Shown here: in pieces, positions 32,460 to 43,475 of the stretch | How positions within the stretch are numbered: position 1 is the first letter of the stretch | How the letters are laid out: every line of letters begins with the position of its first letter | Origin: Cocos nucifera | Lineage: Eukaryota > Streptophyta > Magnoliopsida > Arecales > Arecaceae | NCBI GenBank assembly: GCA_006176705.1 | Contig: QRFJ01002125.1 | Coordinates: forward strand, 1 to 64,000 | Length of the DNA: 64,000 bases | Direction: 5' to 3' | Notes under the pieces: generated by a model | Told to the model about the DNA's origin: nothing | What the model saw: the letters and a program-made list of their open reading frames with translations, nothing else | Databases searched by the model: none | Program-made: the position numbers and the translations under genes

Positions 32460-33342
32460 AGCATCCTTTATTCTAGGAATTAAGGTCTATAGGGATAGAC
32501 CGAATAGGATGCTAGGACTTTCACAGAAGATGTACATAGAGAAAGTACTAAAGAGGTTTAGTATGGAAAACTCTAAGAGGGGATTAATACCCTTCAGACA
32601 TGGTATTCATCTTTCCAAGAAGATGTGCCCTAGCACACCTGAGGAAATAGAACGCATGAGCAAGATCCCTTATGCTTCTGCAATAGGGAGCCTCATGTAT
32701 GCCATGCTATGTACACGACCTGATATAGCCCATGCTGTGAGTGTCACAAGCAGATATCAGTCAAATCCAGGTGAAGAACACTGGACTTCTGTGAAATGTA
32801 TCCTTAAGTACTTGAGAAGAACTAAGGATATGATGTTGGTCTTTGGTAATGGAGAACTCCAAGTCCAGGGATACACAGACTCGGATTTCATGTCCGATAT
32901 AGATGATCGAAAGTCGACATCTGGGAGTCTGTTTGTGTGCAATGGTGGTGCTGTCAGCTGGAAGAGTTCCAAGCAAATGGTGATAGCAGATTCCACCATG
33001 GAAGCAGAATATATCGCTGCATCAGAGGCTGCGAAGGAAGCATTCTGGTACAAGAAGTTTGCTGCAGAAATTGGAGTAATGCCATCAGATGCCATTCCTC
33101 TATACTGCGACAACAATGGCGCCATAGCCCTTGCTAAGGAGCCGAGGTCTCACCAAAAATCCAAGCACATTGAGCGGCGATACCACCTCATCCGCGATTA
33201 CCTCGAGAAGGGTTATGTCGAGGTCAAGAGAGTCAACTCCACAGATAATGTGGCAGACCCACTTACAAAGCCGTTGGGCCAGCAGAAGATCGAAGCCCAC
33301 CTTGAGAAGATGGGACTTAGACTTGTAGCCAATTGGCTTTAG
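32425..33342 (+). CDS. A: RT C-terminus and RNase H ORF (305 codons)
   Basis: It begins with the end of RT (MSKEFSMKDLGEASFILGI, MYIEKVLKRFSMENSKRG) and the conserved IPYASAIGSLMYAMLCTRPD block. RNase H follows: YTDSDFMSDIDDRKSTSGS (first Asp), SSKQMVIADSTMEAEYIAA (Glu and Asp), LYCDNNGAIALAKEP and SKHIERRYHLIRD. It closes with VNSTDNVADPLTKPL and the family stop TAG at 33340-33342, just before the polypurine tract. All catalytic acidic residues seem present, so this part looks undamaged. Confidence 0.92.
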   Translation: MSKEFSMKDLGEASFILGIKVYRDRPNRMLGLSQKMYIEKVLKRFSMENSKRGLIPFRHGIHLSKKMCPSTPEEIERMSKIPYASAIGSLMYAMLCTRPDIAHAVSVTSRYQSNPGEEHWTSVKCILKYLRRTKDMMLVFGNGELQVQGYTDSDFMSDIDDRKSTSGSLFVCNGGAVSWKSSKQMVIADSTMEAEYIAASEAAKEAFWYKKFAAEIGVMPSDAIPLYCDNNGAIALAKEPRSHQKSKHIERRYHLIRDYLEKGYVEVKRVNSTDNVADPLTKPLGQQKIEAHLEKMGLRLVANWL

Positions 33343-33343
33343 G

Positions 33344-33356
33344 ACAAGTGGGAGAT
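33344..33356 (+). other. A: polypurine tract
   Basis: ACAAGTGGGAGAT immediately precedes the TG of the 3' LTR. It is found in reverse complement beside the 3' LTR of I (51649-51661) and in related form beside H. Confidence 0.92.
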
Positions 33357-35643
33357 TGTTAGATATATGTGCCCTAGAAGCCAGAATTGGCTGACACTTG
33401 TAATACACTTCTAGGGGCAAAATTATAATTTTGACTATAATCAATAAAATGGGTTATTTTCTATCACATATGTGTATTTAGTGTCTGTGATACATCCTTT
33501 GAGTTAATGGTAATGATAATTCATATTTTCAAGAGTTGAAAATTTAAGACATGAATAATCATTATTAACTCATAAAATGCTTCCGACCATAGGATCATCA
33601 CGAGGATGGTGATTGATCCGGAAGGTTGGTGTACAATCGCTTCTCTTTAGTAGATGAGTCTTGAGTCTACGGTGTGGAGACACCGGAGCGAGAGTACAGG
33701 TACTCGTTAGAGAACGAGGGCACTGAGCGTGACCACCTCGAGTAGTCATTAGGGAGTCTACCTTCTCGTCAATGACTGACTCGATGCTGCAGTAGTGTGT
33801 CTGGTTCTTTGACCTGAGGTGCATCGGCAGTTCACCTTGAGGGTGTTATAGTTTGACTACACCATTACTCGATCTCCTAGCCATATGGAACCCTGAGGTG
33901 TATGTTGGCTATAGCATGTTCATTGTAGGAACTGGATGGCATCAAGATGGAATCTATCTACCTCGGTGGTAGAGGAGCAGCCCTATGATAATCATGAGAA
34001 TCAAGTCCAGAAGTCCATGGCCATGGCAGAGTGAAATAATAGAAAGAGTTTCTATTTAGATTTTCACATTCGGACTCGAATCGAATGATTACATCATATG
34101 ACAGAGACTAGGGTTTGACGAGTTTACCTTAACCCTAATCTGATCGGGGCTCAAGATAGAAGAACTTAATCACACAGGTAGCTGCACCAAGAGGTTCGCA
34201 TTCAGCTCTGATGGGTTGCCACCATATACTGCTAGGTGTCACTGGTGGATTTTGGGAGCAATTAGAATGATTTAGATGATCGATCATTCTAGCTGTTCGA
34301 ATCAGAAGAGTTCTGATCCATCGAAAGGAGTTTCGATGATGTCGATGATAGAGATCATGACATATCCCATTACCATACAGAACTGAACCTAACTGGGTCA
34401 CACAAACAAGGGTTTGAATCTGGTGATCATCAATTGAACTGATCTAGTTCAATTGATCTGAATGAGATTCAATTAGGTTCAAGAAAATCGTGCTAGCACT
34501 CGATTGAACCTAACGTTCTTCTTTTGCTATCATAAATAAGTTGTCCTGACTGAGCCAAAGGAGTTTGTGCTCAATCAGAGGCCTTCATATGGTCTGACTG
34601 GAGGTTGTCCAAGTCAGAAAAGGTTGTCTTATTTTGTAAGACATTACCTGCCATTTTTGGTCACCTGCCATTTCTTGTTCTTTGACTTTGGTCAAAAGTC
34701 TACCTTTGACTGGTCAAATGTTGACCATTGATACTTTGACTTTTGACCATATGTCACGCACCTATTGGAGAGCTGGTGGGGGCTTGTCCCCCTGCCAGAA
34801 CCTGGCAAGGAGGAGGGCGCATGCCACCCTAGGCATGTGCCCAAGTTGGAGGCGCCTAGGAGTCCTTGTTGGACAAGGACTCCATCTCTTTTTTGTATTC
34901 CAATTAGAGTTCTCCTAAGAATCAACTTTGACTGATCTTAGGCGCCCTCTAAGAAGGAATCCAGGGGACTCTATTTTCACCAATCAGATTTAGATCTAAT
35001 TTTACAAAGAGTTGTGATTGGTTGGGAAGAAGAGAAGTTGGATCACAGACAGTCTATAAATAAGACCCTGCGCCCAACCTAGATTAAGATTGAAAGTGAT
35101 TGAAAGGAATCACAATTCTCATGCCCCAAGGCCTTTTCTCCCCTCCTCCTTCATGCCAAACCTCCTTCTCCCTCTCCTCTCCACGTCCAAAAGAAGTTTT
35201 GGACTTTTGGTTGGTGTGATTCAGATCAAAGAAAGGCGATTGAAAGCCAGAAGGCTGCGCTGCTGCGAAGAACGACTGCTGATCTTCAAAAGCAGTTTTG
35301 AAGATTTTTCAGATCAGATCCAGATCTAATTTTTGGAGACGTGATAGAGAAGAAGAGAATCTCTAGATCCAGTCCGAGTGGATACCGGTAGAGGCCAACC
35401 GCTTACGTGGCTAGATCTAGAACCTTCCGCTGCATACAGGATCATCAACGGGTAATTGGATTACCCAAATCAGGTAAATTAAATTAAATTTAATTTATCC
35501 TTATTTTATTTTATTAAAATAATAAGAATCAGATCTAAAATATTTTAGATCTGATACAGATCAAAAATAAAATTTTTAAAATATATCTCTTGATCTGATC
35601 AGATCTGAACGAACCTGGACCAGGAAATCAGGATTTTCCTTCA
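33357..35643 (+). repeat. A: 3' LTR
   Basis: This is 2287 bp, TGTTAGAT...CCTTCA, very similar to the 5' LTR (25222-27511). TATA box 35055-35062. Hairpins GGGCGCATGCC/GGCATGTGCCC at 34815-34842 and GGAGTCCTTGT/ACAAGGACTCC at 34859-34883. W-box cluster about 34681-34750. Confidence 0.96.
33501..33571 (+). repeat. Long inverted repeat near the start of A U3
   Basis: Arms at about 33501-33524 and 33551-33571 (GAGTTAAT...ATTCAT against ATGAAT...ATTAACTC) flank a perfect inner hairpin ATTTTCAA-GAG-TTGAAAAT (33525-33543). The repeat is about 145 bp inside the LTR. It recurs in K (about 945-1017), the 5' LTR of A, C (about 13557-13626) and both LTRs of I. Confidence 0.85.
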
Positions 35644-35648
35644 ACCTC
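35644..35648. repeat. A: right target site duplication ACCTC
   Basis: Identical to 25217-25221 and directly after the CA end of the 3' LTR. Confidence 0.95.
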
Positions 35649-36356
35649 AGAGTTCTACTATCAACTCTGATCAGGCTATCCACATTGTATTTCAAAATAT
35701 CAAATTCATCTCATGGATTATCCTGACCAAGATTTTGCTGTATTAAAATATAGTGATGCATTCTTCTCCAACTCTTGGAGTGGTCAATCTCATCTTGATC
35801 ACATACAAACTTCGCAAGTACTTGACTGTGCCCAAAAATCTTTTATTATTGAATTTGAAATTCAGTTAGTCAGATACCAAAGCACGGTGAGTTGCTTGCA
35901 AGCCACTGAGGTGATCTCAGATCTAAGGGATACTTATACCTATATTCTATCAGAAACTTTCTCGATAGTAGAATGCTCTAGAGTTGGTCACGTTCAATGA
36001 TGATGTACCCTTATATCTCACATGTATGCCATACTAGTATCTGCACACTCCTTGGTTAAGAGGACAACCAACTTATCTAGCATACAGCGACCTATACTCG
36101 ATAGATGCTATCATCTTTATTAACAGTTTATCATTTGGCCATGAATAGTTTTAAGGACTAATCGATAAATCCTCTCTTTATCGAATCTAAATAGTCCTAA
36201 GAACTTCATCGCAACAATGAAGTTCGTTAGAAGATGAAAACTTTATGATGAAAAAATACCAAAATTATATTTTATTTATTAATAAATTAATTATAATTAC
36301 AATATTGCTCAACTATCAATAGACTGATGATTAGCTTTGAAATATATTTTTCAACA
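35649..36356 (-). repeat. B: 5' LTR, remaining part right of A
   Basis: It continues the B LTR from AGAGTTCTACTATCAACTCTG, matching 17455-18161 of the 3' LTR, and ends TTTTTCAACA (minus-strand start TGTTGAAAA). With 23463-25221 it makes an LTR of about 2467 bp. It is followed by the target duplication CCCAA. Confidence 0.9.
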
Positions 36357-37214
36357 CCCAAAAGGATATCGACAAGCTGGCAAAATCCATCATGGATCGG
36401 ACCATATCTAATAGAGTTTGATTCATCCTTTCAGACACGGCATTATGCTGTGGTGTTCTTAGAGGAGTCCATTGAGAGAGAATCCCATTCTATTCTAGAT
36501 ATATGAGAAACTCACCAGAAAGGTATTCTCCTCCTCGATCAGATCGAAGAGTTTTAATACTCTTCTCCGTTTATTTTTCTAATTTACTTCAAAATTATTT
36601 GAATATTTTAAATTAATCCAACTTATATTTCACTAGATAAACATATCCGTACCTGGATAGGTCATCTTTGATAGTGATGAAGTAGATATATCTACCTCTA
36701 GCACTAGTGCTCATAGGTCCATATATATCAGTATGTACTAGACCTAAGAGCTCAGTGGCTCTCTTATCTTTTTCAGTAAAAGATGACTTGGTCATATATC
36801 CAAGTAGATAAGACTCACAGATTGAAAGTGATTCATAATCACTGACTTCGAGGTTATCCTCTTGAGTCAACATGTTTATCATGTTCTTGTTAATGTGACC
36901 TAGCCTATAGTGCCATAAGTAGATATTAGACACACTATCTAATCTAGGGTGCTTACCAGTGGAGTAGACCATATTAATAGGTTGTGATAACATGTCTACA
37001 CTATTATTCAAGTGTCCAGAAAATATAGTAATATCATTCATAATGACATCACAAAATTGTTTTTTTATTGAAATCTCATAATTGTCTTTGGCCGAAAGGC
37101 CTATAGAAATGATATTAAAAAAAAAACTAGGACAAAAATGACAATCATTAAAAATAATAGTATGAGACTTAAATACAAGCTATGTGATTCCTAATGCAAG
37201 ATGTTGCCTAAGTA
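36357..37214 (-). pseudogene. D: integrase and its zinc region
   Basis: The minus-strand frame 36613-37041 holds the zinc region (YLWHYRLGHINKNMINML, CESYLLGYM with one Cys changed) and the core start VHTDIYGPMSTSARGRYIYF with the first catalytic Asp. Nearer 36530 RSDRGGEY gives the second Asp, and near 36440 the block NAVSERMNQTL gives the Glu, but stops separate these. Closest in this window is B. CCCAA at the left is the right target duplication of B, and AAGTA (37210-37214) is the candidate left duplication of G. The D protease side is lost behind G. Confidence 0.82.
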
Positions 37215-38638
37215 TGGCTACCCATGAGGGAGTGGGGGTGAATTAGGTATTTTAAAGTTTAAGCTTATGATGTAAGTAGATTGATCTAATTGAATGCCAA
37301 CAAATAAGCTATGTAACGTGCAGTGAAGAAAATTAATAGAACAGTAATATGCAATCATAAACACAATGATTTTATTATGGTTTGGTGCCAAACTTAGCAC
37401 CTACATCCACTCCCTAAGTAAATCACTTGAAAATTAAATTATAATCACTAGTCTTGATTACAGTCCGATTGTTTTACTTGAGCTGACAATCCAATCCAGT
37501 TGGTTTTGATCTTAGCTCACGAACCACAACCATATAATGATTATTTTCCTAAGCTAACAATCAACCCCGATTAGTTTTCACTTTGGCTTACCAATCATAA
37601 CCATACAATGTCCAACTCTAGGCTTGGACCAACCTAGGTTTCTCATCCTAAGAAACTTGAAATAAAAAGTTAATAATACAGTAAATAAAACAAAAGCAAA
37701 CTCTTGAAGCTTAGGAAAAGAAAATCAGAAAGTTTGGCTTGTAAGCTTGATTTCTTCTCTTGAATGCTTGAAAGAAGTAGGAGTTGATCTTCAATGGTGA
37801 TGGCCTAACTTCTCTTTGATTGAGGATATTAGAAGAATAAGGGTAACACTAAAAAGCACTCCTTTCTTTTCACTATTGAGCTCACACACTTGAAGGACTG
37901 AAAATCTGCTTGGAAGCTCTCTCTAGTTTGTTCAAAAGTTGTTTTTAATGTCTCAAGTGTTTCCTTAAGTATCCCTTAGGTTTTCCACCATTACAAGTCA
38001 TCATCATAGGCTTCCGAAAGTAATCTAGCCATTGGAAGATTCAAAATAGCTGTTGGAGGACGTGTGGAGTGAAAAGCTGCAGAATTGAAAACTAGCCGTT
38101 ACAGGCACTGGATCAGCTTGTTTTCAGCTAGGTCGGCTCAGTCTCAAAAATTCTAAAATATTATTTTTATCTTCTTTTATTATCTAAAACTAGGATGGCT
38201 CACTTTATGACTGGGTCGACCTAGTTTCACTGGGTCGGCTCAGTTTTCAGCTGGGTCGGCTCAGTCCTCTGGATTAAGAAAAATTCTACCTTTCTATCTT
38301 TTGCTTCCATTGAGACTACGATGGCTCAGTCTCAGACTGGGTCAGCCCAGTTTGCATGCCAAGTGTGCCAAAATACTATTTATGATCCTTTGTTCTCCAA
38401 TTTACTTTGTAGGTTAGATTTGGCTTTTTGCCATGATTTATCCTTAATTAAAACCTCTTGAAAGATGATTTCAATTTGAAATGTCCTCTCTAAAATCTTG
38501 AATAACTGATGAATGAAAACATTTGGTGTTTGTAAGCACTTGAGATTTACAACTACACATCCTCACAAATAATGTTAGTAATATAGCAATTTATACTCAA
38601 ATACTTTTGTTATCATCAAAATCAATCTAGGGTTAACA
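37215..38638 (-). repeat. G: 3' LTR
   Basis: This is 1424 bp. The + strand left edge is TGGCTACCCATGAGGG and the right edge is GGGTTAACA (minus-strand start TGTTAACCCTAGATTG). It contains a cluster of a CTGGGTCGGCTCAGT-like motif (38125-38352). No second LTR of G is in the window, so its age cannot be judged here. Confidence 0.85.
38125..38352. repeat. Dispersed motif cluster CTGGGTCGGCTCAGT in the G LTR
   Basis: About eight degenerate copies occur, at roughly 38126, 38190, 38210, 38229, 38249, 38316 and 38334. Some are adjacent (38229-38266) and one pairs into the palindrome GGTCGACC. They are unusually GC-rich for this AT-rich LTR. Confidence 0.75.
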
Positions 38639-38652
38639 ATCTCCCCCTTCTC
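38639..38652 (-). other. G: polypurine tract
   Basis: The minus strand reads GAGAAGGGGGAGAT directly before the LTR. This G-rich form is typical of SIRE-like elements. Confidence 0.85.
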
Positions 38653-39400
38653 GATGATGACAAAATCTTTTGAGTATAACCTTTCGTTGATATTTAAAAA
38701 TGATATTTTCATTCAATCTTATAAATTAACTCATGCATCATATTCATTTTATCAATTTATATATGCTCCCCCTGAGTGTAGTGACCCTGTTTGATCTAAG
38801 TCAAATTTTGTGTTGCTTCCCCTTACTATGTGCCGAGGTTCAATTTAATAATTCAAGTTCTGATGGCTTTCACTTATTTGCATATTCTTTATTTGTTCTT
38901 GCTGAAGTAATGCCTATTAAAGTAGTGTGCCATCCCATTTAAATAGTGTGCCATACTGTGCCATTCATTAGATTTAATTAAATTTTCAATACTCATTTTT
39001 CTCCTCCTTTTTGTCATTATCAAAAAGTATACAACAATGTAAAGAGATTCTGTCAAGCATGAAAGGAGATAATTTCATTCATTCATATAAAGAATTTGAT
39101 GCAATTCAAGCCAAAAGTCAAACTTCATTCATTTATAGATACAAAGACTCGCAAGCTTACAAAATATTGAAGTTTGAATATTACATATCATAGACATTTA
39201 CAACCAAAATGTACTAAGCATAACTAAAAGAACCCTAAATGCAATCTAATTGACACTAGGCTCTAGAGGGTCAGATGCAGAAGTGTGTTGCTCAGTGAAC
39301 ACCTTTCTTATAAAAATAAAAAATGAGTAAATACAAGATGATTCATCACATGAAAACTAATCATCTCATCATTTTAAAACCAATTATCACAAGATATTTA
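38653..39400 (-). other. G: 3' untranslated region between RNase H and the PPT
   Basis: About 0.75 kb with no recognisable gene. It contains a second purine-rich tract on the minus strand (CACTCAGGGGGAGC, near 38766-38779) and three short direct copies of AGTGTGCCAT (38923-38958). Some SIRE elements carry an env-like ORF here; I see none. Confidence 0.6.
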
Positions 39401-39960
39401 TTTAACAAATTGGATGAAATAAATCTAATTGCTTTCTAATGGTGCAAAATCTTTTTTCATTCAAGAATTTTGTAAAGACATCAACAACTTGATTTTCAAT
39501 ACGCTCATATTCAAAAAGTATATCATTATTTTGAACATTCTCTCTAATAAAGTGATGTCTTACTTCTATATGTTTTGTTCTTGAATGCAATATAGAATTT
39601 TTAGTTAAATTTATGGAACTTGTGTTGTCACATCAAATAGGAATGTTATTATAAGTCATACCATAATCTTCTAGTTATTGTTTGATCCACAATAGTTGAA
39701 CACAACAACTCCCAGCAGCAATGTATTCGGCTTCCACCGTAGACAAGGCTACCGAGTTTTATTTCTTGCTAAACCATGAGATCAAATTCACTCTTAGAAA
39801 TTGACATATATCACTTGTACTCTTCCTATCTAAGCAACAACTAGCAAAATCTGAATCACTATAACCAATTAAGTCTAATGAAGATTGTTTAGAATACCAT
39901 AAACCAACATCTTAAGTATTTATAAAATACTTAAAGATTCTTTTAACTGCTAATACATGT
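39401..39960 (-). pseudogene. G: RNase H domain
   Basis: The minus-strand frame 39402-39590 reads HSRTKHIEVRHHFIREN and ENQVVDVFTKFLN, the C-terminal SKHI and TK motifs. Upstream, the ATVEAEYIAAG-like block is readable near 39710-39740 and the first Asp block (GYSDSDFA) near 39850, with stops in between. Confidence 0.78.
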
Positions 39961-40974
39961 GATTCCTTAGGATTTGATTGATAACGCGCATATATACATA
40001 CTAAACATTATGTTTGACCTACTTGCAGTTAAATATAGTAAAGATCCAATCATACCTCGATATAGCTTAGGATCTACTACTTTTCTTTTTGGATCTTGCT
40101 CAAGCTTGCAACTTGTGCTCATGAGGGTGCCACTTCCTTTGACATTCACCATCCCAAATTTCTTTAATTGTTCCTTAATTTATCTACTTTGGTTGATGAA
40201 GATCCCCTCATTTAATTGCTTGATTTGGAGTCTGAGGAAAAAGTTGAGCTCTTCCATCATGCTCATCTCAAACTCGCCCTGCATGAGACTAGTTAATTTT
40301 CTACACAAAACTTCATCAGTAGCACCGAATACTATATCATCAACATATAATTAGACAATCAACAGATCACTTAATTTTCTTTTAATAAATAGTGTTTTAT
40401 CCACATTATCTTTTTTAAAATCATTGTTTAATAAGAACTTACTCAATCTATCATACCAAGCCCTAGGTGCTTGTTTTAATCCATATAGTGCTTTCTTAAG
40501 TTTATATACATGATTAGGTAATTCTTGACTTTCAAAGCTTGGAGGTTGTTCTACAAAAACTTCTTCTTCAATTAAACCATTTAAAAATGCACTCTTTACA
40601 TCTATTTGAAAAGATTTAAAGTTCATGAAATATGCAAATACTAAAAATAATCTAATAGCTTCAAGTCTAGCTATGGATGCAAAGGATTCATCAAAATCAA
40701 TATCCTCTTCTTGATTGTACCCTTGTGCAACCAATCTAGCCTTGTTTCTAATTACATTGCCCTTCTCATCTAGTTTATTTCTAAACACCCATTTTGTAGC
40801 AATTACAAGAAAATTTTTACGTTTTTCAACTAATTTCCAAACTTTATTCCTTTCAAATTGGTTTAACTCTTCTTGCATTGCTAATATCCAATTTGGATCT
40901 TTTTCAACTTCAATTATATTTTTAGGTTCTACATGGAATACAAATGCAATATGATTCATAGCTTCTCTAAAAGA
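39961..40974 (-). pseudogene. G: reverse transcriptase
   Basis: The minus-strand frame 40351-41013 carries EEDIDFDESFASIARLEAI, QIDVKSAFLNG (first catalytic Asp) and KALYGLKQAPRAWYDR. The YVDD box with both Asp is at 40336-40347 just after a stop (Gln to TAA). The rest continues with LMQGEFEMSMM-like sequence and YRGMIGSLLYLTAS near 40020-40070. It is broken at 40974 by H. The element is SIRE-like by these blocks. Confidence 0.85.
40970..40974. repeat. H: left target site duplication AAAGA
   Basis: AAAGA immediately before TGATAGG is repeated at 60513-60517 after the CA end of the other LTR. Bases on both sides then continue the G linker. Confidence 0.93.
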
Positions 40975-43460
40975 TGATAGGTTTGGTGTATAGGACGGAA
41001 GCATGGATTTCAAAGCAAAAATATGAAATCATATAAACCAAACCCGAATCCTAGGACCACTTCATTAGCAATTAAATCATATAACATGCATTTATAATAT
41101 AAAAGAAAGTATCAGAACATACCTCTTATCGCTAAATCCTAAATTCACCCTGATCGTCGGTAGCAGTCCATCAGGGTTTCCACCAGGTGCCCACATGTTC
41201 ACCATCCAACGATGATCCACATAGAGACTTGATCAAAATGCCAGCACCTTTGATTTATATAATTAGAGTTCTAATAATAAGAACTTTAATTAAAAGGACA
41301 AGACCTTCTTTAGCCTTTATATCACCTTTCTTGCCTCTCCTTATCTATCTTTCTTTTTTCTTTTGTCTTCTTAATTTTCCTTCCTAATCTCTTAGTCATA
41401 AGATGACTTCTTGTCACTATAAAGATAAGGTCTAGATAAGAGAAAGGAAGAAAGAAAATTAGACAAAAAGAAACTCTTGTAAGAAAGAAAGATAATTTTG
41501 ACACACACACAAGACTCTTGGTGCGCACCCCTATTTATAATGTATGTAGGGGTGCCAACTAAATTTCTCATGCCCTTTCCTCATCAATATCTCATGCCCC
41601 ATCAGCCAATCTCATGCCTCATTAGTAAATAACGAGATGTAGACTTAGTCCAAGAGGTGCCTTAATGCAGAAGGACTCTTGGACTAATTCTACGTAAGTT
41701 ATTTATGAAGAGTCACAATATTTCATCTTTGGTACCACCCTTTTTCATCCATTAGATCATATAAAAAGGCCATCCAATGGCTCTAAAAAGGGACGCCCAT
41801 TCAGTAAGAAGGCATGGAGATTATCTTTGAATAGTCATAGTCCCAACAGACTTTGACTTGGTCCAAGAGGCATCACGGAGGAGTGGGGAGCATGGAGTCT
41901 TGGGCGGTAAGGGGTCTTGGGCGACAAAAAGTCCCTTCTCAAAATAATAACAAAGTATTTCATCTACAGAACGACTCTTCTACACCGCATATCTGATGTC
42001 CATGCCAATATAAAAATTTGCGTGACATAACAAAATGGAAAAAGTCAAAGAAGGTAGGCGCCAACTAATTCCATGCGCCAAAGAATTCTTTGCGCATGAA
42101 AGACTTTCCATGCGCAAGAGAAAGACTCTCTGGCACGTGGGATTTAGGTATGTGGCACCCCAACTGAAGTCCAATTAGTCTAGGTTAATCCAATTCAAGA
42201 CCAAATCCTATTTGGCTTAAATCGATCTAAATTAGCCCAAATCGGAAGTCGATTCGAATCCAATTCAAAACCAGGTGCTAGGGTTTGCTACATGTGCTAG
42301 CATGTTCATCTTGCAAACATGGTCTAATCTAATTAGACCCTTAACCAACTCTCTTTGTGTATGACCCATTGGGTTCCACATCTAACCAGCAGTGAGTCTG
42401 GGTGTGATTTGACCTAATCTGGTTAGAACTCAACTAAACTGATTTAGGTCAAAACTAGCCAACACAATTTGACTTAATTTAGAACACTTTCTAATTTAAT
42501 GATCAAATTAAAATTTTAATTTGATCGAACCCACAAGACATGATTGACGTCTAGCAACATATCATGACTTCTTGAAAGATGTAAAATTCTGATGAAAATA
42601 CCAAAAATATTTTTTAGTAAAAATTACCATGCAACTAGATCCTTCGATCTCCCTACATCCTGAATATGACTCTAGGTATGAAAATATGTCAAGCCCAATA
42701 TCATATTCATTTCTCTTTCAATCTTATGATGATGATTCATTTAATGAAACATTAGAAACCATTTCTAATTTTTCATCATGCTTTGATCAAAGTCTTCCTG
42801 AATCATCATTTGTTTGAAGCAAGTAGGATGCTATTTCCTCTTACCAGGAGAGATCGATTCCATGTTAACCTACTCACAACCTTCATATATATAATCTACC
42901 ATATCCAGATCATCCCGTACATAACTGAGTCATGAATGAGTATGAACCAAAATATGGATTTATATATATAAGATTCTATGGTAGTTTCAGGTCAAAGGAT
43001 TACATGCACAAATTCCACTATGAGAACCATCTATTGACATGTAGATAAGACTCCATTAGATATTCTCGACTTGGATCAATTCAGTGAACTCATTCTCTAA
43101 TGAGCACCCATATTCTTGTATTAGTGTCATACACAAGTTATTGTGAGATCAATCACCCTCTCAATCGAGCATACAAAGAATGTGCTAGTCTTACCGAAAA
43201 ACATTGATCCCTAACTCAATGTCCCATTGACTAGGAATATTTAAATTAGGATTTTAAGATTTTAGGTCTCACTGGTATGATCTCATCATAATCCTAAAAC
43301 CATAGCCCTAATTTATAGGATTCATCATAATCTTAAATAAATAATAAGACACTGCATATGATGAAATAAATGTCTTTATTTATTAAAAATGTCATTACAT
43401 GAGTTTGGAAGACAAAGAACATCCCAAAAAATTAATTGGCTTGAGGGCATATTCCTTTCA
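40975..43460 (-). repeat. H: 3' LTR
   Basis: This is 2486 bp, with + strand left edge TGATAGGTTTGG and right edge TCCTTTCA. A TATA box on the minus strand (complement of 41532-41539) lies in the loop of a hairpin (41525-41555). A long hairpin GTAGAcTTAGTCCAAGAG/CTCTTGGACTAAtTCTAC (about 41639-41693) lies about 105 bp upstream of it. 41873-41877 (TCACG) is the uninterrupted equivalent of the I insertion site. Confidence 0.93.
41525..41555 (-). promoter_or_regulatory. TATA box inside a hairpin in the H LTR
   Basis: GCACCCCTA (41525-41533) and TAGGGGTGC (41547-41555) are perfect arms. TATAAATA on the minus strand (41532-41539) lies mostly in the loop. The 10-bp palindrome GGTGCGCACC (41520-41529) overlaps the left arm. 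The other LTR keeps it (49028-49058). Confidence 0.8.
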
Positions 43461-43475
43461 ATCTCCCACTTGCAC
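43461..43475 (-). other. H: polypurine tract
   Basis: The minus strand reads GTGCAAGTGGGAGAT just before the LTR start. Confidence 0.88.

Larger units (their letters stand above)
25222..35643 (+). mobile_element. A: full-length copia (Angela/BARE1-like) retrotransposon
   Basis: This is 10,422 bp with all parts in order: 5' LTR 25222-27511, PBS 27514-27526, leader, gag 29391-30290, protease-integrase-RT-RNase H 30241-33342, PPT 33344-33356 and 3' LTR 33357-35643. It is flanked by identical 5-bp ACCTC duplications and sits in the 5' LTR of B; the other B LTR shows the empty site (17450-17460). The two LTRs look only a few percent different by eye, making this the youngest clear insertion. Coding frames are broken by at least seven one-base insertions and two in-frame stops. 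Confidence 0.96.
15676..36356 (-). mobile_element. B: Angela-like copia element, interrupted by A
   Basis: A complete element on the minus strand: 3' LTR 15676-18161, internal 18162-23462, 5' LTR 23463-25221 plus 35649-36356. Without A (and its duplicated target) it is about 10.25 kb. Flanks are CCCAG (15671-15675) and CCCAA (36357-36361), a target duplication with one change. The leftmost TG has become CG. Gag is reduced and the RT active site is mutated, so it could not move itself now. Confidence 0.88.
15142..37214 (-). mobile_element. D: oldest copia element, visible as two pieces
   Basis: Only 15142-15675 and 36357-37214 are D; between them lies B with A nested inside. When the two pieces are compared with B at about 19711-20240 and 20241-21060, they fit as adjacent parts of one integrase-to-RT region. 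E abuts it on the left and G cuts it at 37214, so every other element in the window sits in or inside D. It is closely related to B (Angela-like). Confidence 0.8.

Noticed and set aside
38733..38942. Possible env-like ORF in the 3' region of G
   Set aside because: It is on the strand opposite to G, is short, and has no convincing signal or coiled coil. Insufficient for an env-like gene.
41187..41387. 66-codon hydrophobic ORF in the H LTR, repeated at 48701-48901
   Set aside because: Both are the same LTR segment. The hydrophobic look comes from a CT-rich run, and there is no start context or homology.
42629..42817. 62-codon ORF in the H LTR, repeated at 59682-59870
   Set aside because: It lies in U3 of both LTRs, antisense to the element. 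It is open in both copies but matches no family I know. Kept as LTR sequence, though its similar length in both copies made me look twice.
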